DNA from: an uncultured delta proteobacterium
GTDB taxonomy: Bacteria > Myxococcota > Myxococcia > Myxococcales > 40CM-4-68-19
Assembly: GCA_903911145.1 (NCBI GenBank)
Contig: CAIWCD010000041.1
Coordinates: 62,001 to 126,000, forward strand
DNA length: 64,000 bases
Direction of reading: 5' to 3'
Shown here: positions 18,357 through 26,566 of the stretch, piece by piece
Numbering within the stretch: the first letter of the stretch is position 1
Layout of the letters: every line of letters begins with the position of its first letter
The notes under the pieces: model-generated
What the model saw: the letters and a program-made list of their open reading frames with translations, nothing else
Databases searched by the model: none
Told to the model about the DNA's origin: nothing
Position numbers and translations under genes: made by a program

Positions 18357-19403
18357 CTAATTCGCGGGCGGCGTCGCCATCTGCTGTTCGAACTTCCCCG
18401 CGTCGGCCTGGAGATGCTTGGCGTAATCAAGCCTGTCGAGCATCTTCGTGTCCTGCGATAGGTCATAGGCCTTGCTGATGAGCTTGAATCCCGCCTCGTA
18501 ATCACCCGCGAAGACATAAGCGAGGCCGGCGTCGAGATATCCCTTCGCCAACGTCTTCGATGAGATCGCCGGGTTGTTCTCTGCCGCGTGCACGGCCTCA
18601 TTAAACATATCCTGTGCGTGCTTCCATTCGCCGCGACTGGCCCAGCCGATTCCGCCTTCGAGTTGCGGGATCGCCGAATCAGTCTCGAAATCGACTTCGC
18701 CATACTCCTTGCGCGGCGCAACTGCCGCGACGAGCTTGCCGACCACCTCTTCTCGCACGCCGCGCTCGAGTCGTTCTCTGTCCGGCCGCGGACCATCCTG
18801 CGTCTCGACGCCAAAGACAGCACCGAGCGCGCTCCCGATCGGATTCCCGTTCCACTTTCGCCGCGCTTCGAGCACGCGCGCGAGCAGTAATTGACCGGTG
18901 CTGACATCGACGATCTTGAAATCAGCGCGCAGATAAGCCTCGCCCTCCCAATTGGTCACCGTATGTTCGCGATTGGCATTATCGCGGAAGGTATGGCGGA
19001 CCGGCTGCTCGTGATACTTGTCCTCGATATCAGCCGATATGATCGCAGAAGCAGTGACGAGCTTGCCCAGCTTGACGGCGTTGTTCGACTGCGCGAGATC
19101 GCTCGCGGAGAGCTTGAGTTCGTTCATGACTGCGCCCATATGCGAGCGGTCGATCACCTGAAATCGACCGCCCGATTCGAGCAGCTTCTCCTCGAGGAGC
19201 GTCGCGATCTGGCCGCCGCGATCGCCGTTCAGATTCGAGAGCGCGATACTTCCCGAAAGATTGACCTCGGCGGGATGGAGGATCGGCACCTTGACGTGGC
19301 GCGTGCTCGAGCAGGCGGCGCAGGCGAATAGCGCGATCAGCGCGGGCCCCACGAGCGACGGCAGAGACTGCGCAGCGGGCATCGATCCAGTCTGGAGTGA
19401 CAT
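18357..19403 (-). CDS. CsgG-like putative lipoprotein with TPR-like tail
   Basis: A 348-residue protein. An N-terminal hydrophobic segment (LVGPALIALFACAACSS) ends in Cys residues that could serve as a lipobox, though the fit is imperfect. The middle resembles the CsgG family of outer-membrane curli secretion components and related lipoproteins: LNGDRGGQIATLLEEKLLE, FQVIDRSHMGAVMNEL and LVTASAIISADIED. The C-terminal 100 residues look like TPR helices (GEWKHAQDMFNEAVHAAE, AGDYEAGFKLISKAYDLS). The start MSLQTGSM at 19403 precedes the signal segment; the upstream extension of the frame is Arg/Cys-rich and runs into ssrA. Function is inferred to be at the cell envelope. Confidence 0.68.
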   Translation of the reverse strand: MSLQTGSMPAAQSLPSLVGPALIALFACAACSSTRHVKVPILHPAEVNLSGSIALSNLNGDRGGQIATLLEEKLLESGGRFQVIDRSHMGAVMNELKLSASDLAQSNNAVKLGKLVTASAIISADIEDKYHEQPVRHTFRDNANREHTVTNWEGEAYLRADFKIVDVSTGQLLLARVLEARRKWNGNPIGSALGAVFGVETQDGPRPDRERLERGVREEVVGKLVAAVAPRKEYGEVDFETDSAIPQLEGGIGWASRGEWKHAQDMFNEAVHAAENNPAISSKTLAKGYLDAGLAYVFAGDYEAGFKLISKAYDLSQDTKMLDRLDYAKHLQADAGKFEQQMATPPAN

Positions 19404-19500
19404 GGCGCGCAGAGTACGAGAGCGTGCGATGGCGGGCAATCGCGCAGAGCGGACGACGGCTGTTCGCCGCGGCAATGCGCTCGGGCGCGGTCGGCAAAGC

Positions 19501-19528
19501 TTGACGCAGCGCCGAGTCTGGTTACATT
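19501..19528 (+). promoter_or_regulatory. Putative sigma-70 promoter of ssrA
   Basis: TTGACG and TACATT are separated by 16 bp and lie 18 bp before the mature 5' end of the tmRNA. This would give a short leader to be removed by RNase P. Confidence 0.55.
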
Positions 19529-19545
19529 GACCCCGGGATCGCCAT

Positions 19546-19910
19546 GGGGGCGAACCGGTTTCGACGAGGGCACAGAACCTTTCAGCGCATGCCGGGGATG
19601 CTTGGAACCTCGTTAAAAAACCGGGCAACGCAACAAACGCCAACGACAACGTTGAGCTCGCGCTCGCCGCCTAAAGCGGTCCGCACGCGGGAACCTGGAG
19701 CCCCGCCTATGGCGCCAGTCATTCTCGTCAAAAAAGTAGGCTGGTCTAACGTGGAGCTTCGACGGCGTTAGACGAGATTCAGTCGGAGATGGTCCAGCGG
19801 GAAGAGTGCCCGCGTTCGATTCGCTGGATGACGATAAATCACGGGACACGCATGTAGTGCTGACAGGGAAAGTTCTTTCGGACGCGGGTTCGATTCCCGC
19901 CGCCTCCACC
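19546..19910 (+). ncRNA. ssrA: Host transfer-messenger RNA (tmRNA)
   Basis: tmRNA rescues stalled ribosomes with SmpB. The mature 5' end GGGGGCG pairs with CGCCTCC at the 3' end to form the 7-bp acceptor stem. The conserved ACCGGTTTCGACGAGG D-loop-like segment follows the 5' strand, and the T arm is GCGGG-TTCGATT-CCCGC. The resume codon is most likely GCC at 19639. The tag frame reads ANDNVELALAA and stops at TAA (19672-19674). The gene encodes the discriminator A and CC but not the last A of CCA, which must be added enzymatically. The prophage integrase gene starts 59 bp beyond the 3' end, showing that the tmRNA 3' end is the integration site. Confidence 0.96.
19884..19910 (+). other. Probable attL core in the ssrA T arm and acceptor stem
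   Basis: The 3' end of ssrA (T arm to acceptor) directly borders the integrase gene and lower-GC phage DNA. Tyrosine integrases commonly use tRNA or tmRNA 3' ends and restore the gene from attP. The second copy (attR) lies beyond the right edge, so the exact core length cannot be measured here. Confidence 0.6.
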
Positions 19911-19945
19911 TTTTACGTTCGTAAAATCAAATATTTACGGGTGAC

Positions 19946-19963
19946 TGTAAAGGCATGTAAAGG
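19946..19963 (+). repeat. Direct repeat TGTAAAGG, possible integrase arm or excisionase sites
   Basis: TGTAAAGG occurs at 19946-19953 and 19956-19963, exactly 10 bp apart (one helical turn), between attL and the integrase stop codon. A related inverted TTTACGG lies just before. The region also has a TTTTAC/GTAAAA hairpin at 19911-19926 right after ssrA. The binding role is inferred from position. Confidence 0.4.
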
Positions 19964-19968
19964 GTTTG

Positions 19969-21123
19969 TTAGATTCTCTCCTCTGAAGCCGGCCGAGCGA
20001 TCGCGATCGCCTGGACCTGCTTGCAGAGCGTCGCCCAGCCCATTGACGTGTAGGCGTCGATCACGTCCCCGGTCGCGCCGTGCGTGACGAGGCGCAAGAT
20101 CTCCCGATCGGCGCCGCCCTCTCGCGCCAGCGTGATCATCGTGCGGCGCAGATCGTGGAAGCGGCGGCGGCGGAAACCCAGCATCGCGAGGTCGCGCAGC
20201 AGACGTTTGTAGTTGTCGTGGTCCGCGCGCATACCGCCGAACTCGATGCGCGGCCCGCGGTTGGTCGGCATGACGTGCGGCACCACGATGTCAGTGGCGG
20301 TCGGCGCGCGCCCGAATTCCCGCGCCCAGCCAGATAGTTTCCACTCGGCGAGAATTGCAGCGAGGGCAGGGTGGATGGGCACCCAGCGCTCAACGCCTGT
20401 CTTGGTCTCGCCGGTGTCGTAGCTGGTGAGCACCACGATCCTGTTGAGCGGCTCGAGCCCCGTCTTGATTTGGCCCCATCGCAGGCCCGCAACCTCGCCG
20501 CTGCGCAACCCAGCCAGGCCGGCGATGGCGTAGAGCACCCGTCGGTCCTGCGGCACGCGCCCATCCCAGATCAGCGCCGCCAACTCGGACTCGGAGTAGA
20601 TCGCGCCCTCGCGCCAGCCCTTCACCTTGTCGCGCTTCTTCCCGATGTGGTGGTGCGTGAGGATGCATGGGCTGGCATCGATGAGCCCGGCGATCACCGC
20701 CTCGCGGAATAGCGCGCGAACTACGCTGTAGATGTTGATCACCGAGCGCGGGGCGAGGTCGTGCGCTCGCGCCTTGTCGATCATCGACTTGACGTGGCGG
20801 GCTCGGACGTCGGCGATGAGCATGTCGCCGATGGCGGGATAGACCCAGGTCCGCAGGCGGCTCTCGTCATCGCGGACCGTGCGGGTATTCCGATCCTCGA
20901 TGAACTTCTTACCGAACGACTGCACCGTTGGAGGGGCGCCCGGAGCTGCTCCCATCTCGAGCCCCGCATCAATCTGCTCCTGCGTCTTCTTCTGCAGCCG
21001 CTTCGCTTGGTCTTCTTCGCCTATCCGGAACGGGGTGGACTGGAGCTTCCATTTGTTCGGGCCGACGTGCAGCACCATCCACAGCTTTGATCCGCGCGGA
21101 TAGATCGCGTCGCCTCTGGCCAT
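19969..21123 (-). CDS. int: Prophage tyrosine-recombinase integrase
   Basis: A 384-residue tyrosine recombinase. An N-terminal arm-binding and SAM-like core-binding region (about residues 60-150) is followed by the catalytic domain. Probable catalytic residues are Arg207 (GLRSGEVAGL), Lys241, His323 and Arg326 (HDLRRT), His348 (VTHGATGDV) and Tyr358 (AYTSMG). The start MARGDAIYPRG at 21123 lies 5 bp after the excisionase-like gene on the same strand. The protein would integrate the phage into the 3' end of ssrA. Confidence 0.93.
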   Translation of the reverse strand: MARGDAIYPRGSKLWMVLHVGPNKWKLQSTPFRIGEEDQAKRLQKKTQEQIDAGLEMGAAPGAPPTVQSFGKKFIEDRNTRTVRDDESRLRTWVYPAIGDMLIADVRARHVKSMIDKARAHDLAPRSVINIYSVVRALFREAVIAGLIDASPCILTHHHIGKKRDKVKGWREGAIYSESELAALIWDGRVPQDRRVLYAIAGLAGLRSGEVAGLRWGQIKTGLEPLNRIVVLTSYDTGETKTGVERWVPIHPALAAILAEWKLSGWAREFGRAPTATDIVVPHVMPTNRGPRIEFGGMRADHDNYKRLLRDLAMLGFRRRRFHDLRRTMITLAREGGADREILRLVTHGATGDVIDAYTSMGWATLCKQVQAIAIARPASEERI

Positions 21124-21128
21124 TAGAA

Positions 21129-21479
21129 TCACCTTCGAGCTGCGAGTGCTCGCGCGGCGGCTTGTCTCGCGAGGGTGCTGATATCCACGACGGCCGGGCT
21201 GCGTTTCCTGCGTCCGAGCCAGCCGTCCAAATCCACTGGGGCGATGACCCATTCGCGCCCGCCTTCGGGATGCGAGGCTCGCAGCGCGCCTGCGCGGATC
21301 GCCCGGCGAACGGTATCTGGCGCGCGGTGCGCCACCTTCGCCGCCTCGGGTACCGAGAGGCCGACGTTCGGGTCGAGCGAGACCTGGCCGCCCGACCGCT
21401 CGGCGCCCAGGATGCGAGGCAGCTCCTCACGGAGCACCTTGCGCACCGCCTGCTCGATCTCTTCGGCGAGCGCGCTCAC
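21129..21479 (-). CDS. Helix-turn-helix excisionase-like protein
   Basis: A 116-residue protein with a MerR/excisionase-type HTH (LSVPEAAKVAHRAPDTVRRA, followed by a GWLGRRK tail). Its position directly upstream of int suggests a recombination directionality factor; this is inference. The GTG start overlaps the stop of the ASCH-like gene (GTGA). Confidence 0.65.
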   Translation of the reverse strand: MSALAEEIEQAVRKVLREELPRILGAERSGGQVSLDPNVGLSVPEAAKVAHRAPDTVRRAIRAGALRASHPEGGREWVIAPVDLDGWLGRRKRSPAVVDISTLARQAAARALAARR

Positions 21480-21658
21480 GGGCGCGGCTCCAGCGCGAGC
21501 ACGCGCGGGGCAACGTCGGTCCGCATATCCCTGGCATGGGTGGCCAACCGCTGGCCCACGAGCGCCGGCGCGGGCCGCCACGTTCGCGGTTTGCCGAGAG
21601 CGGTGACCGCGTAGACCCAGGGGCGATTCAGCGTTAGCGCGCGGAGGTTAACGGTCAT
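21476..21658 (-). CDS. Short ASCH-like protein
   Basis: A 60-residue protein whose sequence LTLNRPWVYAVTALGKPRTW followed by GQRLATHA resembles the N-terminal half of ASCH domains, which bind RNA or modified nucleotides. It is too short to be a full ASCH domain. An AGGA ribosome-binding site precedes the ATG. It sits in the int operon; its role is unknown. Confidence 0.5.
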   Translation of the reverse strand: MTVNLRALTLNRPWVYAVTALGKPRTWRPAPALVGQRLATHARDMRTDVAPRVLALEPRP

Positions 21659-21697
21659 CGAATTAGTCCTTATTAAGTTGATTAAAAAGATCCGGCT

Positions 21698-21745
21698 CCG
21701 GCGCCCGCCTCGGCGAAAGGGGAGGGCGCCTTATGCGGGCGCCGG
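21698..21745 (-). terminator. Terminator or attenuator between recombination genes and int operon
   Basis: An 11-bp perfect inverted repeat (CCGGCGCCCGC with GCGGGCGCCGG) lies after the SSB-like gene. In the minus direction a T run (TTTTT) follows within about ten bases. It probably limits leftward transcription into xis and int. Confidence 0.6.
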
Positions 21746-21756
21746 AACCGAAATCG

Positions 21757-22290
21757 CTAAAACGGGATGTCGTCCGAAGCGGGATGGCCAGGCGGCGGAC
21801 CATCGATGCGGCCGGGTGGTGGGGCACCGATGAACCCGTTGCTCTCGCGCTTCGCCTTCGCGTCGATGACCGCGAGCTTCGCCTTCATCTTCGCAGCGAG
21901 CACCTTCGCTTTGTCGTTGGAGAGCGCCGACCTCATCGCGACGCCGCCCGACTTGTTCACGAACTTCAGGCGCAGGCGCTGCTTGACGTCGCCCGACTGC
22001 GGATCGGGCATCCCGTCCTCGGGCTCGACCACCAGCTCGACGATGTTCGCGTCGAGGCCGACCAGCTCCTCGGACACGTCGGTGCCGGTCCATCCGCAGA
22101 GACGCATCGTCTCAAGCGTGCGGTCGCCGGCGGCGTCGGTGAGGAAGAAGTAGCCGGTGATCCACTCGCCGCGGTGGTCGCCCTCCTCGATCACGAACTC
22201 AATTCCAACCTGGGGCGTGCCCGTGCTCGCCTCGCCCAGTGCCCAGCTCTTCGCCTTCGCGCGATATCGCGCCTTCATCATCGGAAGCAT
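21757..22290 (-). CDS. Single-stranded-DNA-binding-like phage protein (DUF669-like)
   Basis: A 177-residue protein. The N-terminal two thirds resembles DUF669-type phage proteins found next to recombination genes (KARYRAKAKSWALGEASTG, TDAAGDRTLETMRLCGWTG). The C-terminus ends PASDDIPF, the acidic DDIPF tip used by SSB proteins to recruit partners. It is therefore probably an ssDNA-binding protein working with the Sak4-like ATPase and the nuclease upstream. The start at 22290 has an AGGAG site. Confidence 0.65.
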   Translation of the reverse strand: MLPMMKARYRAKAKSWALGEASTGTPQVGIEFVIEEGDHRGEWITGYFFLTDAAGDRTLETMRLCGWTGTDVSEELVGLDANIVELVVEPEDGMPDPQSGDVKQRLRLKFVNKSGGVAMRSALSNDKAKVLAAKMKAKLAVIDAKAKRESNGFIGAPPPGRIDGPPPGHPASDDIPF

Positions 22291-22330
22291 GACGTTCTCC
22301 TGGTTCGGGTGGACTTCTCGCTCTCTCACT

Positions 22331-23365
22331 TCACTGATTCGCGCTGGCCTCGGACGGCGGCGGCGCTGCGGTCGCGGGCGCTGCCTGCTCGAGCTTCTCG
22401 GCGAGCTTCGCGTTGAGCTTGGTGTTCAAAAGGTTCAGCTGAACGGCGTTGGTCGCGTTCTTGATCAGGTAGTCGCGGGCGAACTTTTCGATCTCGCCGC
22501 CCAGCTCGGAAGCCTTGCGCTCGATCTCCGCCTTCAACGCTTCGGTCGCGACGTTGCTGTTGGCGCGCGCCTTCTCGAACTCCGCCCAATCGAGCGGGAG
22601 CTGCTCGGGCAGGCTGTAGCGATCCTTCGCGTCGTAGGCCGCGGTCCACTTGGTGTTGAGCAGCCGCGCGCCAGTCGAGATCCCGCGCACGCGCTTCGTC
22701 TTCTTGTCCTTGTCGGCGTAGGCCTCGTGGCGAGCGAAGTAGACGCCCTCGGCCCACTCCCGCATCAGCCCGGCGTGCTTCTCGTGCAGCTTGAGTTGAT
22801 ACCGTTCGTAGTCGTCGCCCTCGGGGTTCTTCACGTTCCGCTGGAACGAGTGCGCGAGCAGGATCACGTTCATCTTCTGCGCCGCCTGGAGCTGCTCGAG
22901 GGCGGCGAGAAACACGCGCCACTCGTCGACCGCGGCGTCGATCCACTTCTGGAAGCCGCCGCCGATATCGAGCTTGTTGGTGACGCCCTCGCGCCGGCAG
23001 AGCTCGGCGATCAGGAGCGGCTCGAGCCAGTCGAGCGAGTCGACCACGAAGGTCTGGAAGCCGCCCGAGTCCCGCGTGAGCAGGCGCACCGCATCGAGAG
23101 CGTCAGACCAGCATTGCGGCGCGGGGAACCGGGCGACGTCGAGCTGGCGGGTGCCGTCCTCGGCACCGAGGAAGATCGGATTCGGCGCTCCTGCCGCGAA
23201 GGTGGTCTTGCCGACGCCGTCGACGCCGTAGACCACCATGCGCGCCGGCCCCTGCACCTTCCCGCGCGAGATGCTCGCGAGGGTCATGCGCGAGGCGCGA
23301 ATGGCGGCGGGTGCTGGTTTCGGCTGAGGGGCTGCGGTTGCGATCGATTGGGCTGCGTTGCTCAT
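22331..23365 (-). CDS. Sak4-like RecA-fold ATPase, single-strand annealing
   Basis: A 344-residue ATPase with the P-loop VYGVDGVGKTTFAAGAPNP, then LDVARFPAP and Walker-B FVVDSLDWLEPL. This is the layout of Sak4/phage AAA proteins (PF13479) that promote annealing of ssDNA during phage recombination. The C-terminal tail is helical and Ala/Pro-rich. An AAGGAG ribosome-binding site precedes the ATG at 23365. Neighbours (SSB-like protein, PD-(D/E)XK nuclease) complete a phage recombination module. Confidence 0.78.
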   Translation of the reverse strand: MSNAAQSIATAAPQPKPAPAAIRASRMTLASISRGKVQGPARMVVYGVDGVGKTTFAAGAPNPIFLGAEDGTRQLDVARFPAPQCWSDALDAVRLLTRDSGGFQTFVVDSLDWLEPLLIAELCRREGVTNKLDIGGGFQKWIDAAVDEWRVFLAALEQLQAAQKMNVILLAHSFQRNVKNPEGDDYERYQLKLHEKHAGLMREWAEGVYFARHEAYADKDKKTKRVRGISTGARLLNTKWTAAYDAKDRYSLPEQLPLDWAEFEKARANSNVATEALKAEIERKASELGGEIEKFARDYLIKNATNAVQLNLLNTKLNAKLAEKLEQAAPATAAPPPSEASANQ

Positions 23366-23406
23366 GGCGTTCTCCTTGGGCGTGATTGCCCGCTCTCTCA
23401 AAGTGG

Positions 23407-24396
23407 TCAGGCGGCAGGCGCCAGTTCAGGGTGCACGTCGGCCTCACGCGCGAAGCGCATCGGGTCCTCGAGCGAGGCCTGGCCGCTGCAGACGTCGAAG
23501 AACTCGCAGTAGCTGCCGTAGAGCAGGCAGGCGTCGGGGTTCCGCGGCGCGCGCCCCATGCGCTCCGCCTCGCGCATCTGCTGCCCGAGCTGCCAGGTGT
23601 CCTGGCGTGCGGCATCCAGCTCGGCCTCGAGGCGGGAGACCTCGGCACGCTGATAGAACGCGGTCGGGTCCTCGCAGATCGCCGCTGCGATGCGCGCGCG
23701 ATACTCGGCCGGCGTCTCGTCGGTCTCGCGCTGGTTGGAGTAGAGCCGCGACGGCTCCGTCTTCGTCGCCTTCGTGTACTTGCGCAGCTCGATCGGCGTC
23801 GCCTTCAGCGGACGCAGCCCCGGTTTGCAGATCACGTCATAGAGGCAGCCGGCAACCTCGTGGCCGAGGGCGAGCGCGCCGTCGAAGTAGATGCTCACCT
23901 GCGAGTCCATCCGCAGGCGGCGCCAGTAATCAGAGCCCTGGCGAATGTCCTCCGAGCTGGTCTTGTGCTCCGTGAGCAACGTGCGCCCGTCGCGCAGATC
24001 GCGGAGCATCACGTCGAGCTTGCCGGCCTCTCGCCAGGTCTTGCTCTCCGCTCCCGTGTGCGGATTCACGAGCGACGTCTCGAACTGCTGCTCGACGGAA
24101 AGCACCTCGTACTGCTCGTCGCCCCAGCGCGCGTCGTACCCGACCAGGAGAGCCTCTGCCTTCGCGCGCTCGAACGCGTCGGGCTCAATGGCGAGCGCCG
24201 CGAGCGCCAAGTCGAGACGTTCGGGCGAGCGATACGCTTTGAAGAACGCCTCGAGCCCGGCGTGGATGAGCGAGCCGAAGCGCTGGTTCTCGTTCGAACG
24301 CACGGCGCGATAGCCGTCGACGTAGCGGAGCTTGTGCTTCCGCTGACACGATCGGTACGTCTTGATTCGGCTGTTGGTGAGCAGTGGGAGTTTCAT
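23407..24396 (-). CDS. RecB/Cas4-like PD-(D/E)XK exonuclease with Fe-S-type cysteines
   Basis: A 329-residue nuclease of the PDDEXK_1 (Cas4/AddB) group. The N-terminus has TYRSCQRKHKLRYVDGYRA and RFGSLIHAGLEAFF; catalytic residues lie in the GKLDVMLRDL and LLTEHKTS stretch (D, then E-x-K). A C-terminal CLLYGSYCEFFDVC cluster with the N-terminal Cys is the pattern of a 4Fe-4S site. It probably resects phage DNA ends for annealing by the Sak4-like protein. Confidence 0.8.
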   Translation of the reverse strand: MKLPLLTNSRIKTYRSCQRKHKLRYVDGYRAVRSNENQRFGSLIHAGLEAFFKAYRSPERLDLALAALAIEPDAFERAKAEALLVGYDARWGDEQYEVLSVEQQFETSLVNPHTGAESKTWREAGKLDVMLRDLRDGRTLLTEHKTSSEDIRQGSDYWRRLRMDSQVSIYFDGALALGHEVAGCLYDVICKPGLRPLKATPIELRKYTKATKTEPSRLYSNQRETDETPAEYRARIAAAICEDPTAFYQRAEVSRLEAELDAARQDTWQLGQQMREAERMGRAPRNPDACLLYGSYCEFFDVCSGQASLEDPMRFAREADVHPELAPAA

Positions 24397-24469
24397 TGCG
24401 CAACCTCGTGGGAGTCGTCTGCGGGTGGAATCGTCGGGGGCCGCGCCAGCTCGGCCGAGGAGCGCGCGC

Positions 24470-24682
24470 TCACGGGAGCACCCAGATCACGACCGGCGCG
24501 GCGTGCTGCTCGTTGGCGATCGTGCGCAACGCAGAAGCGTGCGCCGCTCTCATGCGGAGGAGCTTGTCCTGGGCCGCGAGCAGTTCGTCCTGCGCGTCGC
24601 GGAGCCGGCTCTCTGCCCAGGCGACCTCTTCGCGGTACATCTCCTCGCGCTCGCGCGGGTCCGTCGTGGGGAACGTCTTCAT
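24470..24682 (-). CDS. Small coiled-coil phage protein
   Basis: A 70-residue protein, mostly one heptad-rich helix (AWAESRLRDAQDELLAAQDKL). A GGAGG ribosome-binding site lies four bases before the ATG at 24682, which overlaps the stop of the previous gene. No family recognised; part of the early leftward operon. Confidence 0.6.
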   Translation of the reverse strand: MKTFPTTDPREREEMYREEVAWAESRLRDAQDELLAAQDKLLRMRAAHASALRTIANEQHAAPVVIWVLP

Positions 24683-24894
24683 GCGGCCTCCGCTTGGGCG
24701 TGCTCGGGGCACGCGTCGCAGCGCAGCTCGCCGCGATCGTTCGTGTGCAGCGCGGTCGGCGCGTACTTGCGGCCGCATCCGCCCTGGCACATCACCGAGG
24801 GCGCATCGTCATCAACGGAGTCCGGCGACTCCTCGTACTCGGGTGGAGTGGCGAGCTTCCACGCGTCGTAGCCGGGCAGGCCTGCGGCGCTCAT
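24679..24894 (-). CDS. Small zinc-finger-like phage protein
   Basis: A 71-residue protein with two CxxC-type pairs (MCQGGCGRKY and LRCDACPEH), probably binding one zinc ion. It overlaps both neighbours in the leftward operon by four bases. Function unknown. Confidence 0.6.
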   Translation of the reverse strand: MSAAGLPGYDAWKLATPPEYEESPDSVDDDAPSVMCQGGCGRKYAPTALHTNDRGELRCDACPEHAQAEAA

Positions 24895-25142
24895 CGACGC
24901 CTCAAGCTGGCGTTGCGCTCGCGGTAGACCTCGAGCACCAGTTCGCGCGTCTGCTCACTCGGCGCGTTGCATCCGGAGTTCAGCGCGACGGTCGCCCATT
25001 CGCGATCTCCGAAGGACTCCACCATCTGGTACGCGAACTCTGAGACGATCTCTGTCTCCACCTTGGCAAGCGAGGTATCGATCGCGCTGACCAGCCTGAG
25101 GGCCTTCTTCCGTCGGGCAGCTTCTTCGTGGGGCGATTCCAT
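24891..25142 (-). CDS. Small early phage protein
   Basis: An 83-residue charged, largely helical protein, first gene of the leftward early operon. The ATG at 25142 is preferred because GGGGAGA lies just before it; an ATG seven codons upstream has none. It starts about 45 bp after the strong promoter. No family recognised. Confidence 0.6.
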   Translation of the reverse strand: MESPHEEAARRKKALRLVSAIDTSLAKVETEIVSEFAYQMVESFGDREWATVALNSGCNAPSEQTRELVLEVYRERNASLRRR

Positions 25143-25186
25143 CTCGTTCTCCCCTTGCGCCACCGAGCGCCTTGAGAACGATGCGG

Positions 25187-25215
25187 ATTGTACCCAAACG
25201 GGAATCAGTTGTCAA
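25187..25215 (-). promoter_or_regulatory. Early leftward promoter PL with operator-like motif
   Basis: On the minus strand TTGACA and TACAAT are separated by exactly 17 bp, a near-consensus sigma-70 promoter for the recombination/integration operon. The spacer and -10 contain TGTACCCAAACGGGAA (plus strand, from 25190), matching the motif in the rightward promoter at 29938. It is therefore likely bound by the prophage repressor. Confidence 0.75.
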
Positions 25216-25375
25216 CAAACAGGGAGAACAAATATAGCCCGCGCGGGAACAGGCAAGAATGTTTGAGCTTTCTCCCAACGCGTCCATTTTGCGCTAAAGC
25301 GAGCGGCTTTCCGCCTTCCCTTCCCTCTCGAACAGAGCGTGAGTCGAAGTCGAAGTTCACACTCAGGAGGCTCTT

Positions 25376-25852
25376 GTGCCCGCCAAGTCCCGCAAGTCGA
25401 CGAAGAAGCCAGCCAAGTCCACCCCGCGCATTGCGGAGTCGAAGGCGCCCTCTGCTCCCGCGCCCACGCCGCCGCCAGCGTTGGGTACATCGGCACCCAT
25501 CAAGCTCGCGCCCGGCACCGTGCTCAAGAAGCTCGACCGCGCCGGCGACGTTCGCTGCGAGTGCACTGTCGAGGCGGGTGGCTTCCGCTACGACGGCAAG
25601 CTGTACCCGTCCATCTCGGCCGCCGCCGCCGCCGCGGCGAAGGTGATCGGTCGCGCAGGCTCGAGCTTCAACGGCAACGTCTTCTGGGGAGTCGCCAAGC
25701 CCAGCCGGCGCGACCTCGCCCATCGGCTCGATCATCTCTGGCAGCGCTACACCAGCACGGCGACCGCGCTGCTGAACACGGATGGCGCGGAGAAGGCGGC
25801 CAGCGTGGAGCGCCTGCGCGAGCATCTCGCCGAGTTCAAGGCCCTGGTCTAG
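25376..25852 (+). CDS. DUF2924/RAMA-like small protein
   Basis: A 158-residue protein with a Lys/Pro/Ala-rich N-terminus. The middle reads FRYDGKLYPSISAAAAAA and then FNGNVFWGV, resembling DUF2924 or RAMA-type domains, which are often linked to phage or restriction proteins and probably bind nucleic acid. The GTG start follows a strong AGGAGG site by five bases. It stands alone on the plus strand between the leftward promoter and the toxin-antitoxin genes. Confidence 0.6.
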   Translation: MPAKSRKSTKKPAKSTPRIAESKAPSAPAPTPPPALGTSAPIKLAPGTVLKKLDRAGDVRCECTVEAGGFRYDGKLYPSISAAAAAAAKVIGRAGSSFNGNVFWGVAKPSRRDLAHRLDHLWQRYTSTATALLNTDGAEKAASVERLREHLAEFKALV

Positions 25853-25903
25853 CGACAGCTCAGCGCCGACTCGATCGGCGCTGGGTTGCCTCTGTCGTCG
25901 TCG

Positions 25904-26233
25904 TTAACCAACCGGCGGAAAGCGGCGTTTGCTGTGCACGAGATAGACGATCTCAACGGCGCGGGCTTCGACCACATAGCCAACGCGGAAATCCCAGACC
26001 AACACCTCGCGCAGATCGTCGAGACCCGTGCCTCGCCAATCATAGTCAGTCGGCACCCGACCCATCCGAGGGTAGTTGCGGAGCGGCTCGACCGCGGCAA
26101 GAAGCTCCTGCTCGAATTCGAGCGATCTGTCGACGCTGACCGTATCGAACCAATCGAGGATCGCCTCGAGGTCAGCCACCGCACTGGCGCTCCACTGGAG
26201 CGTCCGCAAGGTCGGAGATTTGGGCTTCTTCAT
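25904..26233 (-). CDS. RelE/ParE-superfamily toxin
   Basis: A 109-residue protein with the RelE/ParE fold pattern: W-SASAVADLEAILDWF at the N-terminus, a central helix EFEQELLAAVEPLRNYPRMG, LREVLVWDFRVGYVVE and the final VEIVYLVHSKRRFPP. Such toxins cleave mRNA on the ribosome or poison gyrase; ParE-like is more likely here but this is not certain. Its start overlaps the stop of the antitoxin gene (ATGA), giving the usual antitoxin-first order. Confidence 0.8.
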   Translation of the reverse strand: MKKPKSPTLRTLQWSASAVADLEAILDWFDTVSVDRSLEFEQELLAAVEPLRNYPRMGRVPTDYDWRGTGLDDLREVLVWDFRVGYVVEARAVEIVYLVHSKRRFPPVG

Positions 26234-26493
26234 CCTCGGCGACGGCGGGCAAGTCGGCTGCGCAGCTGAGTGTCGCTCACCGACGGAGACTGCGTCCGCT
26301 GCTCGGCCGCGTGCTTGGCCTTCTGCGTGATGAAGTGACGGTAGTCCGCATCGGCCAGGACTTGCTCGGCTCGGTCCCGGGCCGCATTGCGGATGAAGAC
26401 TCCAAGCTCATCACCCAAGGCAGCCGCAGCCTTCACGATCAGAGCTTTTTCCTTCGGGCCAAGTCGCAGGGACGTCGATGCTCGCATCGTCAT
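26230..26493 (-). CDS. DUF1778-like antitoxin
   Basis: An 87-residue ribbon-helix-helix type antitoxin (TSLRLGPKEKALIVKAAAALG with the beta strand and two helices, then EQVLADADYRHFI). The C-terminal Arg-rich part would bind the toxin encoded next to it. ATG at 26493 was preferred because it places the beta strand at the N-terminus. A palindrome just upstream of the start is the probable autoregulatory operator. Confidence 0.72.
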   Translation of the reverse strand: MTMRASTSLRLGPKEKALIVKAAAALGDELGVFIRNAARDRAEQVLADADYRHFITQKAKHAAEQRTQSPSVSDTQLRSRLARRRRG

Positions 26494-26501
26494 GCCTGTA
26501 A

Positions 26502-26520
26502 CGTACCCCGATTGGGGTGC
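26502..26520. promoter_or_regulatory. Palindromic operator of the RelE/ParE toxin-antitoxin operon
   Basis: ACCCC and GGGGT arms surround a GATT centre within GTACCCCGATTGGGGTGC. The palindrome lies about ten bases upstream of the antitoxin start, the usual place for autorepression. Confidence 0.5.
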
Positions 26521-26566
26521 ACGGTCAAAGCGCGCCAAGCGCTCGTTGGTGATGACGTTCGCGGGC

